The notes under the pieces were generated by a model. It worked only from the letters and a program-made list of their open reading frames with translations, did no database searches and was not told the DNA's origin. Of a stretch of DNA of 64,000 nucleotides, positions 8,195 through 17,352 are shown piece after piece. This stretch comes from Streptomyces sp. MUM 2J (lineage in GTDB: Bacteria > Actinomycetota > Actinomycetes > Streptomycetales > Streptomycetaceae): contig NZ_JADWYM010000012.1 of assembly GCF_022414535.1 (NCBI RefSeq), positions 1 through 64,000 on the forward strand, written 5' to 3'. The position numbers were made by a program, and so were the translations under genes. Each line of letters begins with the position of its first letter. Position 1 is the stretch's first letter.

Positions 8195-9736
8195 ATGTCC
8201 GTGCTCGCGGTCGACGTCGGCACTTCCATGATCAAGACCGTTGTCCTGGACGACGAGGGCAACGAGATGGCCGTCGTACGCCAGGCCACCTCGGTCCGGC
8301 GTCCACGGCCCGGCTGGGCCGAACAGGACATGAGCGCGGTGTGGGAAGCCGTGGTGGCCACCGTCCGGTCCGCCCGGCGCCATGCCGCGGACGGCGTGCG
8401 CTTCATCGCCTTCACGGCGCAGGGCGACGGCTGCTGGCTCGTCGACGACAAGGGGGAGCCGACCGGGCCAGCGATCTTGTGGTCGGACGGGCGCGCCGCG
8501 CCCGCCGTCGAGGCCTGGCGGGCCTCCGGAGTCCTGGAGGAGGCCTTCCGCCGCACGGGATCGCTGACGTTCCCGGGTCTGCCCAACGCCGTGCTCGCCT
8601 GGCTCGCCGAGCACGATCCGGACCGGCTGGCGCGCTCCTCCGCCTCCCTGTACTGCGGCGGCTGGCTCTTCCTGCGCCTCACCGGTGTGACGGCCGTCGA
8701 CGAGTCGGACGCCTCGGCCCCCTTCCTCGACCCCCGGACCCGGCACTACTCCCCCGGGATCCGCACACTGTTCGGTCTGGACTGGGCGGCGCGGCTGCTG
8801 CCCCCGGTACGCGACGACGACGGGCGGGTCGGGGAACTCACCGGCCGGGCCGCCGAGGAGCTGGGCCTGCCGGCCGGACTGCCGGTGGTGATGGCCCCGT
8901 ACGACGTCGTATCGACGGCGATCGGCGTCGGCGCCACCGCACCGGGCCAGGCCTGCACGATCCTCGGCACCACGCTGTGCACCGAAGTGGTGCGGGAAGG
9001 CCTCGACACCGGGGGCGAGCCGTCCGGGCTGACCATCGCGGTGGGCTCGCCCGGCCGCACGCTGCGCGCCTTCCCCACCCTCGCGGGCACCGAGGTGATC
9101 GCCTGGGCCGTGCAGACCCTGGGCCTGGGCACACCGGCCGAGCTCGGCGAGCTCGCCGTCCAGAGCCCGCCCGGCGCCCGCGGCCTGGTCTTCCTGCCCT
9201 ACCTCTCACCGGCCGGGGAACGGGCGCCCTTCCTCGACCCGCACGCCCGCGGCACGTTCTGGGGGATGAGCCTGGACCACCGGCCCTGCGACATCGCCCG
9301 GGCCGTCCTCGAAGGGCTCACCATGGTGATCCGCGACTGCCTCACCGCCTCCGGCGCCGCGACGGACGAACTGCGCCTGTGCGGCGGCGGCGCTGCCAGC
9401 GACGCCTGGTGCCGGCTCATCGCCGACGTCACCGGACTGCGCACCGTGCGGTCGGCCGACAGCGAGGTCGGCGCCAAGGGTGCCTTCCTGAGCGGTCTGG
9501 TCAGCCTCGGCGAGGAACCCGACATCACCACCGCCGCCCGCCGGTACGTACGCATCCGGACGGCCGACGAACCGGACGCGCAGCGCAGCGCGTTCCACGC
9601 GTCCCGCTTCGAGACGTTCCTCGCCCTTCGCGGCCTGTCCGCCAGGGGCTGGCAGGTTCTCGCCGGTTCCCCACCCTGCCCGGACACGTCCCCCCGCCCG
9701 GCCGGTACGACCTCCACCGGAGACCCTCATGCCTGA
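8195..9736 (+). CDS. FGGY-family carbohydrate kinase, erythritol-kinase-like
   Basis: This 513-residue kinase has the FGGY fold: N-terminal ATPase-like motif AVDVGTSMIKTVVLDD, substrate-region AQGDGCWLVDDKGEP and ILWSDGRAAPAVEAW, and C-terminal LCGGGAASDAWCRLIADVTG. The QGDGxWLVDxxGxP stretch recalls erythritol kinase EryA; xylulose, threitol or erythrulose kinase activity is also possible. It would phosphorylate the imported sugar or polyol in the cytoplasm. The ATG at 8195 has AAGGAG at 8181-8186. The next kinase gene overlaps its end by eight bases, so the two are surely co-translated. Confidence 0.82.
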   Translation: MSVLAVDVGTSMIKTVVLDDEGNEMAVVRQATSVRRPRPGWAEQDMSAVWEAVVATVRSARRHAADGVRFIAFTAQGDGCWLVDDKGEPTGPAILWSDGRAAPAVEAWRASGVLEEAFRRTGSLTFPGLPNAVLAWLAEHDPDRLARSSASLYCGGWLFLRLTGVTAVDESDASAPFLDPRTRHYSPGIRTLFGLDWAARLLPPVRDDDGRVGELTGRAAEELGLPAGLPVVMAPYDVVSTAIGVGATAPGQACTILGTTLCTEVVREGLDTGGEPSGLTIAVGSPGRTLRAFPTLAGTEVIAWAVQTLGLGTPAELGELAVQSPPGARGLVFLPYLSPAGERAPFLDPHARGTFWGMSLDHRPCDIARAVLEGLTMVIRDCLTASGAATDELRLCGGGAASDAWCRLIADVTGLRTVRSADSEVGAKGAFLSGLVSLGEEPDITTAARRYVRIRTADEPDAQRSAFHASRFETFLALRGLSARGWQVLAGSPPCPDTSPRPAGTTSTGDPHA

Positions 9737-11240
9737 ACCGGACCCCCGCCCCGAGGTGTGGCTGGGCATCGACCTGGGCACCCAGAGCGTCCGCGTGCTC
9801 GCCGTCGACGCGGCGGGAGGCACCCGCGGCTCCGGCGCCGAGCAGTTGCGGAGCCGCCGGGACGGTCCCCGGCACGAACAGGACCCCGAGCAGTGGTGGA
9901 GCGCGGTGCGCACGGCGTGCCGCCAGGCTCTCGGCGCGGTGCCCGGCACCCCGGTGCGCGGTGTCGCCGTGTGCGCCACCTCGGGCACGATCCTGCTCGC
10001 CGACGGCACCGGGCGCCCCCTGACCGCGGGCCTGATGTACGACGACTCCCGCGCCGTCGAGGAGGCCCCCCTGGCCGCCGAGGCCGGTGCCGCCCTGTGG
10101 GAACGGCTCGGGCACCGGCCGCAGCCTTCCTGGGCGCTGCCCAAGCTGCTCTGGTTGCTCGGCCGCCGCTCCCGCCTCCCCGCCGGGGCCCGGCTCCTCC
10201 ACCAGGCCGACTACGTAGGTGGGCAGCTCACCGGCGGCCCGGTGGCCACGGACTCCAGCCACGCCCTCAAGACGGGCTACGACACGGAGCGCGGGACATG
10301 GCCCACCAAGCTCTTCGAGGACCTGCGGATCCCCGCGGGACTGATGCCCGACGTCGTACGGCCCGGCACCGTGCTCGGCGGCGTGTGCGCGCAGGCCGCC
10401 GAGGCCACCGGCATCCCCGAGGGCACCCCCGTGGTCGCCGGCATGACCGACGGCTGCGCGGCCCAGATCAGCGCGGGTGCCCTGGAGCCCGGTGCGTGGA
10501 ACTCCGTGCTCGGGACGACTCTCGTGCTCAAGGGCGTGACCGCCCGGCGACTGCGCGACCCCCTGGGGGTCGTCTACTCGCACCGTGCCCCGGACGGGAA
10601 CTGGCTGCCCGGCGGCGCCTCCAGCACCGGTGCGGGAGTCCTCTCCCGTGTGTTCCCCGGGCACGACCTCGCCCGGCTGGACGCCAGGGCCCAGCGGTAC
10701 GAGCCGTCCAGCCTGGTGACGTACCCGCTCGCCTCCAGGGGAGAACGGTTCCCCTTCCTCGCCCCGAGGGCCGAGGGCTTCACCCTGGGGAACCGGCGCG
10801 GTGCCTCGGACGCCGACTACTACGCCTCGCTGTTGCAGGGTGTCGCGTTCGTCGAGCGCCTCTGCTTCGACTACCTCGGGCTGCTCGGCGCCCCCCTCGA
10901 CGGACCGGTGACCCTCACCGGCGGCGGGGCCCGCAGCCGCTACTGGTGCCAGCTGCGCGCCGACGTCCTCGCCCGTCCCCTCGGGCTGCCGGACAACGCC
11001 GAGGCCGCGCTCGGCATGGCCGTCCTCGCCCGCGCGGGCACCACCGCCCCGCTCGGCGCCACCACCCCGCTCGGCGCCGTCGCCCGCGACATGGTGCGGC
11101 TGCGCGCCGTGGTCGAACCGCGGCCCGAGCACACCCGCCGCCTGCTGGAGAGCCATCTCAAGCTGGTCGACGCACTGCAAGAGCACGGCTGGCTGCCCAC
11201 GGCCGTCGCCCGGCACGCACGAAGGAGAGCCCACCTGTGA
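9729..11240 (+). CDS. FGGY-family kinase, D-ribulose-kinase-like
   Basis: The 503-residue protein is a second FGGY kinase with LGIDLGTQSVRVLAVD at the N-terminus, AVCATSGTILL, LHQADYVGGQLTG, HALKTGYD and LTGGGARSRYWCQLRADVL. The HQADxxxGQL and ALKxGYD features resemble the SePSK/AtXK-1 D-ribulose kinase group, unlike the erythritol-kinase-like neighbour, so the two kinases probably act on different substrates. The start overlaps the first kinase by eight bases and the stop overlaps the next GTG by four. The substrate is inferred from memory of family motifs and is uncertain. Confidence 0.82.
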   Translation: MPEPDPRPEVWLGIDLGTQSVRVLAVDAAGGTRGSGAEQLRSRRDGPRHEQDPEQWWSAVRTACRQALGAVPGTPVRGVAVCATSGTILLADGTGRPLTAGLMYDDSRAVEEAPLAAEAGAALWERLGHRPQPSWALPKLLWLLGRRSRLPAGARLLHQADYVGGQLTGGPVATDSSHALKTGYDTERGTWPTKLFEDLRIPAGLMPDVVRPGTVLGGVCAQAAEATGIPEGTPVVAGMTDGCAAQISAGALEPGAWNSVLGTTLVLKGVTARRLRDPLGVVYSHRAPDGNWLPGGASSTGAGVLSRVFPGHDLARLDARAQRYEPSSLVTYPLASRGERFPFLAPRAEGFTLGNRRGASDADYYASLLQGVAFVERLCFDYLGLLGAPLDGPVTLTGGGARSRYWCQLRADVLARPLGLPDNAEAALGMAVLARAGTTAPLGATTPLGAVARDMVRLRAVVEPRPEHTRRLLESHLKLVDALQEHGWLPTAVARHARRRAHL

Positions 11241-11896
11241 CCGATCTCGTACTCGTCCGCCACGGAGAGACGATCTGGCACGCCGAGAACCGCTACACGG
11301 GCCGCAGCGACATCCCGCTCACCCCGCGCGGGCGCGAACAGGCGGAGCAGCTCGCGGCGTGGGCCAAGCGCGCGCGACCGGACGCCCTGTGGGTCTCGCC
11401 GCTGCTTCGTGCCCGCGACACGGCCCGGCCGGTCGCCGAGGCCACCGGGCTGGAGCCACGCGAGGACCCCCGGCTGCGGGAGATCGACTTCGGGCGCGGC
11501 GAGGGACTCACCACCGCCGACATGCGCGACGTGTTCCCCGAACAGCTCGCCGCCTTCCAGGCCGACCCGGCACTCCACCACCTGCCGGACGGCGAGCGTC
11601 CGGCCGACGCCGTCGAACGGGGCATGGCGGCCCTGCGGGAGATCCACCGTCTCCACCCGGACGGCAGGGTCGTGGTCGTGGGCCACAGCACCCTGAACCG
11701 GCTGCTCCTGTGCCATCTGTTGGGAGTCCCGCTGTCGGAGTACCGGCGCCTGTTCCCCCTGATGCGCAACTGCGCGATCACCGAACTGCGCTTCCACGGC
11801 ACGGACACGGCAGCACTGGTGCAGTTCAACACCCCCGCCGAAGCCTTCGGCGACTTCCCGGCCCCGGCCGCCGGACCCGAGGAGGAGACCCCGTGA
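11237..11896 (+). CDS. Histidine phosphatase (phosphoglycerate-mutase-like) family protein
   Basis: The 219-residue cytoplasmic protein carries the RHG motif of the histidine phosphatase superfamily at residues 8-10 (VLVRHGETIWH), a second Arg/Glu region (SPLLRARDTARPV, LREIDFG) and the second catalytic His in VVVVGHST. It could remove phosphate from a sugar phosphate or isomerise a phospho-sugar acid. Translational coupling on both sides (GTGA overlaps) places it firmly in the kinase operon, so its substrate is probably a phosphorylated intermediate of this pathway and not glycolytic phosphoglycerate. Confidence 0.85.
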   Translation: MTDLVLVRHGETIWHAENRYTGRSDIPLTPRGREQAEQLAAWAKRARPDALWVSPLLRARDTARPVAEATGLEPREDPRLREIDFGRGEGLTTADMRDVFPEQLAAFQADPALHHLPDGERPADAVERGMAALREIHRLHPDGRVVVVGHSTLNRLLLCHLLGVPLSEYRRLFPLMRNCAITELRFHGTDTAALVQFNTPAEAFGDFPAPAAGPEEETP

Positions 11897-12960
11897 CCGT
11901 CAGGATCCTCGCCGCAGGCGACCACTTCGTCCACACCGGCCTGCTCGCCGACGCGCTGCGCGCCGGGCACGGCGGTCCCCCCGGGGGACTGGAGATCCGC
12001 GAGCTGCAGCTGCCCTGGCCCGTCGAACCCTTCGGCGACGTCGCCGAGGTGCACGAGGCGTCCGGCACGGAGGAACAGCTCATCGAGGCCCTCCAGGGCG
12101 TGCGGATCTGTGTGACCCAGATGGCTCCGCTCACCCGCCGGGTCCTGGAGGCATGCCCGGACCTCGAACTGTTCGCCGTCGGCCGCGGCGGGCCGGTCAA
12201 CGCCAGCCTGGAGGCCGCCACGGAACACGGTGTCGCGGTGACGTACGCCCCGGGCCGCAACGCCACCGCGACGGCGGAGCACACCGTCGCCCTGCTGCTG
12301 GCCGCGCTGCGCCGCATCCCCCACACCCACCACGAACTGGCCCGGGGGGTGTGGCGCGGCGACTACTACCGGTACGACGAGGTCGGCATGGAACTGGCCG
12401 GCACCACCGTGGGACTCGTCGGCTACGGCGCCATCGGGCACCGCGTCGCCCGCATCCTCGGCGGCTTCGGCGCGGACGTCCTCGTCCACGACCCGTACCT
12501 GTCCTCGAACGCGGCGCCCGGAGTGCAGAACGTGAGCCTGGACGAGCTGCTGGCGCGGTCCCGGGTGCTGTCCCTGCACGCCCGGCTGACGGCGGACAAC
12601 CGCGGCATGATCGGGGCCGAGCAGATCGCGGCCATGCCGGGTGGCTCCGTGATCGTCAACTGCGCGCGGGGCGGACTGCTGGACTACGACGCGGTCTGCG
12701 ACGCCCTCGACCGGGGGCATCTGTTCGCCGCCGCCTTCGATGTCTTCCCCGAGGAACCCCTCCCGGCGGACTCGCGGCTGCTGCGCACCCCCGGCATCGT
12801 GATGACACCCCACCTCGCGGGTGCCAGCAAGCAGACCGCGCACCAGGCGGCCCGGATCTGCGCCGCGGAGACGGTCCGCCACCTGCGGGGCGAACCGCTG
12901 GCCCACTGCGCCAACCCGGAGGTCCTCGCCGGCCGCGGCGGGGCCGGCGGGAAGCCGTAG
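11893..12960 (+). CDS. D-isomer-specific 2-hydroxyacid dehydrogenase
   Basis: The 355-residue NAD-dependent enzyme has the Rossmann GLVGYGAIGHRVARIL motif and the catalytic triad of the family: Arg in VNCARGGLLD, Glu in DVFPEEPLP and His in MTPHLAGAS. It resembles phosphoglycerate dehydrogenase-like proteins without a regulatory ACT domain. It probably oxidises or reduces a (phospho)hydroxyacid derived from the imported carbohydrate. GTG start overlaps the previous stop by four bases. It is the last gene of the run and is followed by a hairpin at 12971-13016. Confidence 0.85.
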   Translation: MTVRILAAGDHFVHTGLLADALRAGHGGPPGGLEIRELQLPWPVEPFGDVAEVHEASGTEEQLIEALQGVRICVTQMAPLTRRVLEACPDLELFAVGRGGPVNASLEAATEHGVAVTYAPGRNATATAEHTVALLLAALRRIPHTHHELARGVWRGDYYRYDEVGMELAGTTVGLVGYGAIGHRVARILGGFGADVLVHDPYLSSNAAPGVQNVSLDELLARSRVLSLHARLTADNRGMIGAEQIAAMPGGSVIVNCARGGLLDYDAVCDALDRGHLFAAAFDVFPEEPLPADSRLLRTPGIVMTPHLAGASKQTAHQAARICAAETVRHLRGEPLAHCANPEVLAGRGGAGGKP

Positions 12961-12970
12961 CGGAGGCGCT

Positions 12971-13016
12971 CCGGCGGAGGCGTGACGTCCCGGCGGGGGC
13001 GTCCCGCCTCCGCCGG
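12971..13016 (+). terminator. Putative terminator of the sugar operon
   Basis: Twelve-base perfect arms (12971-12982 and 13005-13016) with a 22-base loop lie ten bases after the dehydrogenase stop. They are GC-rich without a T-tract. The hairpin separates the dehydrogenase from the HAD-SpoIIE gene 56 bases further on, so the latter may still be partly read through. Confidence 0.55.
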
Positions 13017-13071
13017 GCGGTTCGCGTGCCGGAGGGCTCGGTGCCACGATGGTTGATGACGGGAGCGCCCC

Positions 13072-15552
13072 GTGTCCGGGAGGCTCAGCGTGGGAGTCGA
13101 CGCCACCGCAAGCCACAGCGCGCAGAGCGAAGGCACGAGGGCCGGCCCTGTCCACGCGGTGGTGTTCGACATCGGGGGTTCGATCTACGACGACGAGCGC
13201 TTCGTCGAAGCGCTCTACCGCGCGGTCCACGAGCTGGCCGACGACTTCGACGAGAGCGCGTTCTGGTCCCTGTACGAGGCGGAGCGCGAAGGCGGGGCCG
13301 GTCTGCGCACGGCGTTCGCCCGAAGGTTCCTCCGCGACGGGGACGTCGCTCTGCTGCGCGCTCACATCGCCAGGCACTGGGCCTATCCCGTCGAGTCGCT
13401 CTACCCCGATGTGGCACCGGTGCTGCGGGCACTGGCCGACGACTACCGGCTCGGCATCCTCTCCAACTCCCCGCCGCAGGTGCGGGACGCACTGCGGCGC
13501 GACGGCCTGTCCCCGCTTTTCGGCGCCGTCGTCCTCGGCGGAGTCGACTCCGCCGAGAAGCCCGCGGCGGAGGCCTTCCGCACCGTGCTCGACCGGCTCG
13601 GCGTCCCGGCCGAGCGCGCCGTCCATGTCGGCAACCGGCTCGACGCCGACGTCCGGGGAGCGTCGCGAGCGGGGCTGCGCACCGTGTGGATGCTCCGCGG
13701 TGAGGCGCCGCCCGCCCCCGGTCGGCACGACCTGGCGCAGGCCGACGCGGTCATCACGTCGCTGACCGGCCTGCCGGCCGCGCTCTCCCGGCTGGCCGGT
13801 GACACCCCGCCCCGGCACCCGCGCCGGGCACCCGTCTCCGCCCTCGACATCACCGGTCAGTACCGCACCCGGCAGCGGCTCGCGGTCATGAACGCCGCGA
13901 GTGTCCGTCTGGGCACCACCCTGGACGTGTCGGAGACCGCGCGGGAGTTCACACGGGTGGCGGTCGACCACTTCTCCGACTTCGCCGCCGTCGACCTCTT
14001 CGAGGACGTGCTGCGCTCGGGCACCTCTCCCGCCCGGCACGGCGAGCCGCAGCTTCTGCGCGCCGCGCAGAGCTCCGTCCTGGACGACTGCCCCGAGTCC
14101 GCCGCACGCCCCGGCCTGCCCTGTCGTTACCACCCGTTGTCGCCCATGGCGCGAGCCCTGACGGCCGACACCCCGTCAGGGCACTGGGCCGACGACCGGG
14201 ACGTCCGGCAATGGCTCGGGAACGATCCCCGCTACGCGGCGATCCTGCGGCTCCACCGCGTCCACTCCCTCATCACGGCGCCGCTGCTCGCCCGCGGAAC
14301 GCTGCTCGGTGTCGTCCACTGCATGCGCCACCGCACCCCGGACGTGTTCGACACGGACGACATCCTGCTCGCACGGGAGATCACCACCCGGGCGGCACTA
14401 GCCATCGACAACGCCCGCCGCTACGCGCGCGAGCGCAGCACGTCCCTGGCCCTGCAGCGCAGCCTGCTCCCGCGCCGCCGTGTACGGCTCTCGGCGGCGG
14501 ACATCGCCACCCGCTACGTTCCGGCGGAGTCCAGCGCGGGCGTCGGAGGCGACTGGTTCGACGTCATCCCCCTGTCGGGCGCGCGCGTGGGGCTGATGGT
14601 GGGAGACGTCGTGGGCCACGGCATCGAGGCGTCCGCGACCATGGGCCGGCTGCGCACGGCCGCGCTGACCCTGGCCGACATCGACATCCCGCCGGACGAG
14701 TTGCTGACCCATCTCGACGACCTCGTCCTCCGCCTCGACGAGGAGGAGTACGCGGCCCGGCGCGGAACACCGGCACAGCACACCCCGGTCGCCGGAGCCA
14801 CCTGCCTCTACGCGGTGTACGACCCGGTGTCCCGGTGCTGCACCACCGCCCGCGCCGGGCATCCGGCGCCCGCCATCGTCTCCCCCGACGGCACGGTCCG
14901 CTTCACGGAGTCCCCGCAGGGTCCGCCGCTGGGCGTCGGCGGGCTGCCCTTCGAGACCGACTGCGTCGAACTGGCCCCGGGCAGCGTCATCGCGCTCTAC
15001 ACCGACGGCCTGCCGCACTCCGCAGGCCGCGACCTCGACGACGGGCTGCGGGTGCTCGGCGAGCTGCTCACCGGGCCGTCGGCCTCCCTCGAAAGCCTCT
15101 GCGACAAGGTGCTGCGCGGCTTCTCACCGGAGAAGTACGAGGACGACGCGGTCCTCCTGCTGGCGCGCACGCGGGCGCTCTCCTCCTCCCACATCGCCAC
15201 TTGGGACGTGGCGGCCGACCCCGCCGACGTCGCGCGCGTCCGCCGCCTCGTCACGGAGCAGCTGGCGGACTGGGAGCTGGAGGAGCTGTCGTTCACCACC
15301 GAACTCGTGGCCAGCGAACTGGTCACCAACGCGATCCGCTACGCCCGCCCCCCGCTGACGCTGCGTCTGATCCGCGACTCCGCACTCATGTGCGAGGTGT
15401 CCGACGCCAGCAGTACCACGCCGCACATGAAACGCTCGCGCGCGTTCGACGAGGGGGGACGCGGACTTCTCCTGGTCGCCCAGCTCACACGGCGCTGGGG
15501 CACGCGGTACACGCCGGACGGCAAGACGGTCTGGGCCGAGCAGGACGTGTGA
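13072..15552 (+). CDS. HAD-GAF-SpoIIE phosphatase-HATPase fusion
   Basis: The 826-residue protein combines four domains. A HAD-like domain (28-245) has motif I FDIGGSIYDD with the second Asp replaced by Gly. A GAF-like sensor follows (about 270-450), then a PP2C/SpoIIE phosphatase (465-690; GGDWFDV about 490, GDVVGHGIEASA about 510, late YEDDAVLLL). An RsbW/HATPase_c kinase domain ends it (705-826; SELVTNAIRYA about 748, GGRGLLL about 794). The last three domains are a common streptomycete partner-switching phosphatase/kinase layout; the HAD front end is unusual. The HAD aligns along its length with the HAD of the MFS fusion at 1401-3470, including YPxExLYPDVxPVLxALA, NSPxQV and RTVWMLRGEA. 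GTG start assumed. It may link sugar-phosphate state to a sigma-factor switch. Confidence 0.85.
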   Translation: MSGRLSVGVDATASHSAQSEGTRAGPVHAVVFDIGGSIYDDERFVEALYRAVHELADDFDESAFWSLYEAEREGGAGLRTAFARRFLRDGDVALLRAHIARHWAYPVESLYPDVAPVLRALADDYRLGILSNSPPQVRDALRRDGLSPLFGAVVLGGVDSAEKPAAEAFRTVLDRLGVPAERAVHVGNRLDADVRGASRAGLRTVWMLRGEAPPAPGRHDLAQADAVITSLTGLPAALSRLAGDTPPRHPRRAPVSALDITGQYRTRQRLAVMNAASVRLGTTLDVSETAREFTRVAVDHFSDFAAVDLFEDVLRSGTSPARHGEPQLLRAAQSSVLDDCPESAARPGLPCRYHPLSPMARALTADTPSGHWADDRDVRQWLGNDPRYAAILRLHRVHSLITAPLLARGTLLGVVHCMRHRTPDVFDTDDILLAREITTRAALAIDNARRYARERSTSLALQRSLLPRRRVRLSAADIATRYVPAESSAGVGGDWFDVIPLSGARVGLMVGDVVGHGIEASATMGRLRTAALTLADIDIPPDELLTHLDDLVLRLDEEEYAARRGTPAQHTPVAGATCLYAVYDPVSRCCTTARAGHPAPAIVSPDGTVRFTESPQGPPLGVGGLPFETDCVELAPGSVIALYTDGLPHSAGRDLDDGLRVLGELLTGPSASLESLCDKVLRGFSPEKYEDDAVLLLARTRALSSSHIATWDVAADPADVARVRRLVTEQLADWELEELSFTTELVASELVTNAIRYARPPLTLRLIRDSALMCEVSDASSTTPHMKRSRAFDEGGRGLLLVAQLTRRWGTRYTPDGKTVWAEQDV

Positions 15553-15984
15553 GGCGGCCGCCCGGCAGCTCCTCCCGGCCGGTCGCACGGCACCGGAACG
15601 GCAGGAGGCGATCGCGGACGGTGGCCACGGCAGCACCGGTCCGGTCGCCGCCGACCGCCGGGAACGCGGGCAGACCGCCCCCCGGCGGAAGGTGACCGTC
15701 ACCGCTCGCCCGCGGGGTCGAGATCGTCGCCGCGTGTCCCGGCAGCGGCCTCGACACGACGTGCCTCGGCGCCACGGACGTCGTGGGGGGCTGGGACGGC
15801 GGGCCGCCGCCGGTCGGTCGCAAGCGGATCCCCCGCCACGTCCGCGGGTGCCGCCGGGGACGGCGTTCGTCTGCGGGGGTCCTGGACGAACGGGCCCGGT
15901 GCCTCGACCATCCGGCATGGCGGGCACGGCGGCCGTGCCGGGGTGGGCGGGTCTGCCGGACGGCCGAGGCGGGCCGGTGCGCGG
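15553..15984. other. Intergenic gap between convergent genes
   Basis: These 432 bases separate two convergent genes. Several frames stay open because of the high GC, but their translations are Arg/Gly/Pro-rich without recognisable motifs. I see no convincing gene, repeat or RNA. Confidence 0.5.
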
Positions 15985-16875
15985 TCAGTGTGCGTCGGAG
16001 AAGTTGTGCACTCCCCACCAGCCGGAGTCGTCGTGGTGGATACCCACGCCGACCTCGGTGAACGACGTGCTGGTCTGGGCCTTGTAATGGCCCGGGCTGT
16101 GGCGCCACATGGCCTGGAACTTCTCTGCGGCTTCCTGGGCGGTCATCGACTCGTCGCTCCACCAGACGATGTTCTCGCCTATCCAGGTGCGGCCGCCGGT
16201 GACCAGGTACTGCGTGTCGGAGCTGCTGGAGTGGCCGAACCCGGAGGTACGCATGTGCCGCGCCCAGCTGCGGGCGAAGTCGCTCAGGTCGGCGCGCAGG
16301 GCCAGCGGGGGCAGACCGACCGTCGCCCGCTCCGCGTTGAGCAGCCGCAGCGACATCGCCTCCGCTTCGCTGGTGCTCTGCGATGTCGAGCGGGGCCCGG
16401 GAAGCGTGGGGTCGGGGCCGACCGGGCCGCCCTTGGGCGACGCGGGTTTCGACGACGCGGTCTTCGCCGGGGCAGGGGCCGCGGGGGGAGAAGAGCGTGT
16501 CAGGGTGGCGCGGCTGCGGGCCGGCGAGGAGGCCGCACCGGAGGACGGCGAAGCGGACGGGGACGGGGTGGCCGACGGTGAGGCCGACGGTGAAGCGGAC
16601 GGGGACGGGGAGAGCGTGCCCCTCGGCGGGGCGGGGTCGGACTTCGCCGTGGGGGTGGTCACGGTGGCCGTGGCCACCTCATCCGGATCCGGCCCGGTCA
16701 GCACGATCGTGCCGACCACCAGACCCGCCACGGCCGCGGTGCCGGACAGGACCGCAACCGTTCCCTTCCATCCGCGCGGGCGGCGGTGGCGGCGCTGGTC
16801 CGGGCGGTGCCCCCGCCGGGATTCCTCGTGCCCGGGCTCGTCCGGACGAGTGGGTGATTCGTTGTACAGGGGCAT
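15985..16875 (-). CDS. Membrane-anchored extracellular CAP-domain protein
   Basis: The 296-residue protein has a basic N-terminus, one membrane segment (about 40-62, TVAVLSGTAAVAGLVVGTIV), a long Ser/Pro/Ala-rich linker (about 75-165) encoded by imperfect tandem repeats, and a C-terminal CAP/SCP/PR-1 domain (about 175-296). The CAP domain shows LLNAERATVGLPPL, FARSWARHM, GFGHSSS, GENIVW, MWRHSPGHYKAQ and VGVGIHHD. CAP proteins are usually extracellular with varied, often unknown roles. The ATG at 16875 has GGAG ten bases upstream. A second CAP domain sits on the sigma-factor fusion at 35955. Confidence 0.85.
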   Translation of the reverse strand: MPLYNESPTRPDEPGHEESRRGHRPDQRRHRRPRGWKGTVAVLSGTAAVAGLVVGTIVLTGPDPDEVATATVTTPTAKSDPAPPRGTLSPSPSASPSASPSATPSPSASPSSGAASSPARSRATLTRSSPPAAPAPAKTASSKPASPKGGPVGPDPTLPGPRSTSQSTSEAEAMSLRLLNAERATVGLPPLALRADLSDFARSWARHMRTSGFGHSSSSDTQYLVTGGRTWIGENIVWWSDESMTAQEAAEKFQAMWRHSPGHYKAQTSTSFTEVGVGIHHDDSGWWGVHNFSDAH

Positions 16876-17352
16876 TGCATCGCTCCGTGGTGGTTCGGGT
16901 CTGCCGGTCTGATGTCCGGCACCTGGGAGACCGGCGGCACCCGCACGGACAACGGTTTTCCCGAGAATTCCTCGCCTTCGCCGCCCCCGCGGTGCGGTCG
17001 GCGCTGTTCGGGCGGGTGGACGGAACGAACACGGCGCGCGACCGGTCGCCCGACCGCCGTATCGCACCGTTGACCGGGCACCTCGGCGTGATCACGGAGC
17101 GGGGGGAGACGCGGCGCGTCGGCCCGTCCGGGGCCGTCGGCAGCCACGCGCGGCACGGGCGGGAAGGGGCCGACGGTCCGTTCAAAGAGGCACGGACGGG
17201 CGGCAGAGGCGCGCGGTGCAGCGGGCAGGGACTCGGGCGGCCCCGTCTCGGCGGATCCGGCCTCTGCCCGCGGCACGTTCTGTCGAGGCGTCAGTCGTTC
17301 CGAGCCCGGCAACCCTGCCTGAACGCGGTCGCTGCCGCCGGCCTCTGCACCT
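16876..17352. other. Intergenic gap with no supported gene
   Basis: This 477-base gap lies upstream of the CAP gene and downstream of the TetR gene, both on the minus strand. The part next to 16876 should contain the CAP promoter. Open frames here give low-complexity Arg/Pro-rich translations only. I find no repeat or RNA structure I can support. Confidence 0.45.

Noticed and set aside
11293..14133. A 946-codon open frame on the minus strand
   Set aside because: It is antisense to the phosphatase, dehydrogenase and HAD-SpoIIE genes, all of which have clear motifs.
15692..16087. Possible gene in the gap after the HAD-SpoIIE fusion
   Set aside because: The translation is Arg/Gly/Pro-rich, overlaps the CAP gene antisense and has no ribosome site or motif.
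16550..16612. Short tandem GACGGGGACGG-type repeats, possible CRISPR or minisatellite
   Set aside because: They encode the Ser/Pro/Ala linker of the CAP protein in frame, are imperfect and have no spacers.
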